28,286 nucleotides of DNA from a virus, in IMG/VR virus record IMGVR_UViG_3300027851_000102, positions 1 through 28,286 of that record. The stretch is one strand, 5' to 3'. The translations under genes were made by a program, and so were the position numbers. Position 1 is the first letter of the stretch. Every line of letters starts with the position of its first letter. Of the stretch, positions 28,170 through 28,286 are shown in pieces. The notes beneath the pieces were generated by a model. The model was given only the letters and a program-made list of their open reading frames with translations. It was not told where the DNA came from and searched no databases.

Positions 28170-28286
28170 TCAGTCTTTGGGCAGCTCGTCGCGATGTTCC
28201 GCGACGTACGCCTCGAGCGCCGGGCGCAGAACGTGCAGCGACAAGTTCTCCTTGCGGACGGCGGCGATCTTCTTCGCGTCATCCCA
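28170..28286 (-). CDS. Partial hypothetical protein, C-terminus only
   Basis: The last 38 codons of a gene that starts beyond the right edge. Helical and charged: WDDAKKIAAVRKENLSLHVL, ending HRDELPKD. Function unknown. It is followed after 24 bp by the small zinc-finger gene and is in the same leftward run. Confidence 0.6.
   Translation of the reverse strand, partial: WDDAKKIAAVRKENLSLHVLRPALEAYVAEHRDELPKD

Overview
The window is a contiguous piece of a temperate siphovirus genome infecting a high-GC Gram-positive bacterium (Actinobacteria). The evidence is the high GC content with G/C-rich third codon positions, frequent GTG and TTG starts, apparently leaderless genes, and an actinophage-type set of small terminase, terminase, scaffold and SU10/HK97-like capsid genes. 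There is an M15-type endolysin but no recognisable lysin B (mycolate esterase) beside it. This argues weakly for a host without mycolic acids, for example Microbacteriaceae. The host is an inference only.

Layout, left to right. (1) 1-2742 is the lysogeny and integration region. It holds a strong hairpin, a small plus-strand gene, a leftward excisionase-type operon, a divergent rightward Cro/C1-type repressor overlapping an ImmA/IrrE-like protein, and a leftward tyrosine integrase whose 3' end overlaps the 3' end of immA. (2) 2743-3148 is a well-formed attP. It has the 3' half of a tRNA gene (core), flanked on each side by a tandem pair of GTGTAGCC direct repeats with 12-bp period, which look like integrase arm-type sites. 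(3) 3149-3514 is a lysogeny-type lipoprotein gene, followed by a strong hairpin terminator. (4) 3626-21430 is the late operon, read leftward: small terminase, large terminase, portal, scaffold, major capsid, head-tail connectors, tail terminator, major tail protein, frameshifted tail chaperones, an 870-aa tape measure, tail tip proteins, fibre, receptor-binding-type protein, endolysin and two holin-like proteins. One plus-strand gene for an anchored Cys-containing protein (6303-6671) sits inside this operon with its own promoter. (5) 21431-28286 is a leftward early region: two HNH genes next to the terminase, a calcineurin-like phosphoesterase with an HTH partner, and a run of small tightly overlapping genes, several Cys-rich.

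The attP lies intact between the lysis side and the integrase, with phage genes on both sides. The sequence therefore represents a free, circularised or virion-derived phage genome (or a tandem prophage), not a simple single prophage. Four lysogeny or moron genes share the same start architecture: a -10 hexamer 6-7 nt upstream of the start codon, with no Shine-Dalgarno. The late and early genes instead use GGAG or GAAAGG ribosome binding sites or overlapping stop/start codons.

The most notable points are the symmetric attP arm sites, the ImmA-like protein lacking its catalytic glutamate, two cargo (moron) genes for surface proteins with their own leaderless promoters, competing hairpins between the major tail and tail chaperone genes, a terminase-like 66-aa fragment, and a tRNA-like fold in the early region.
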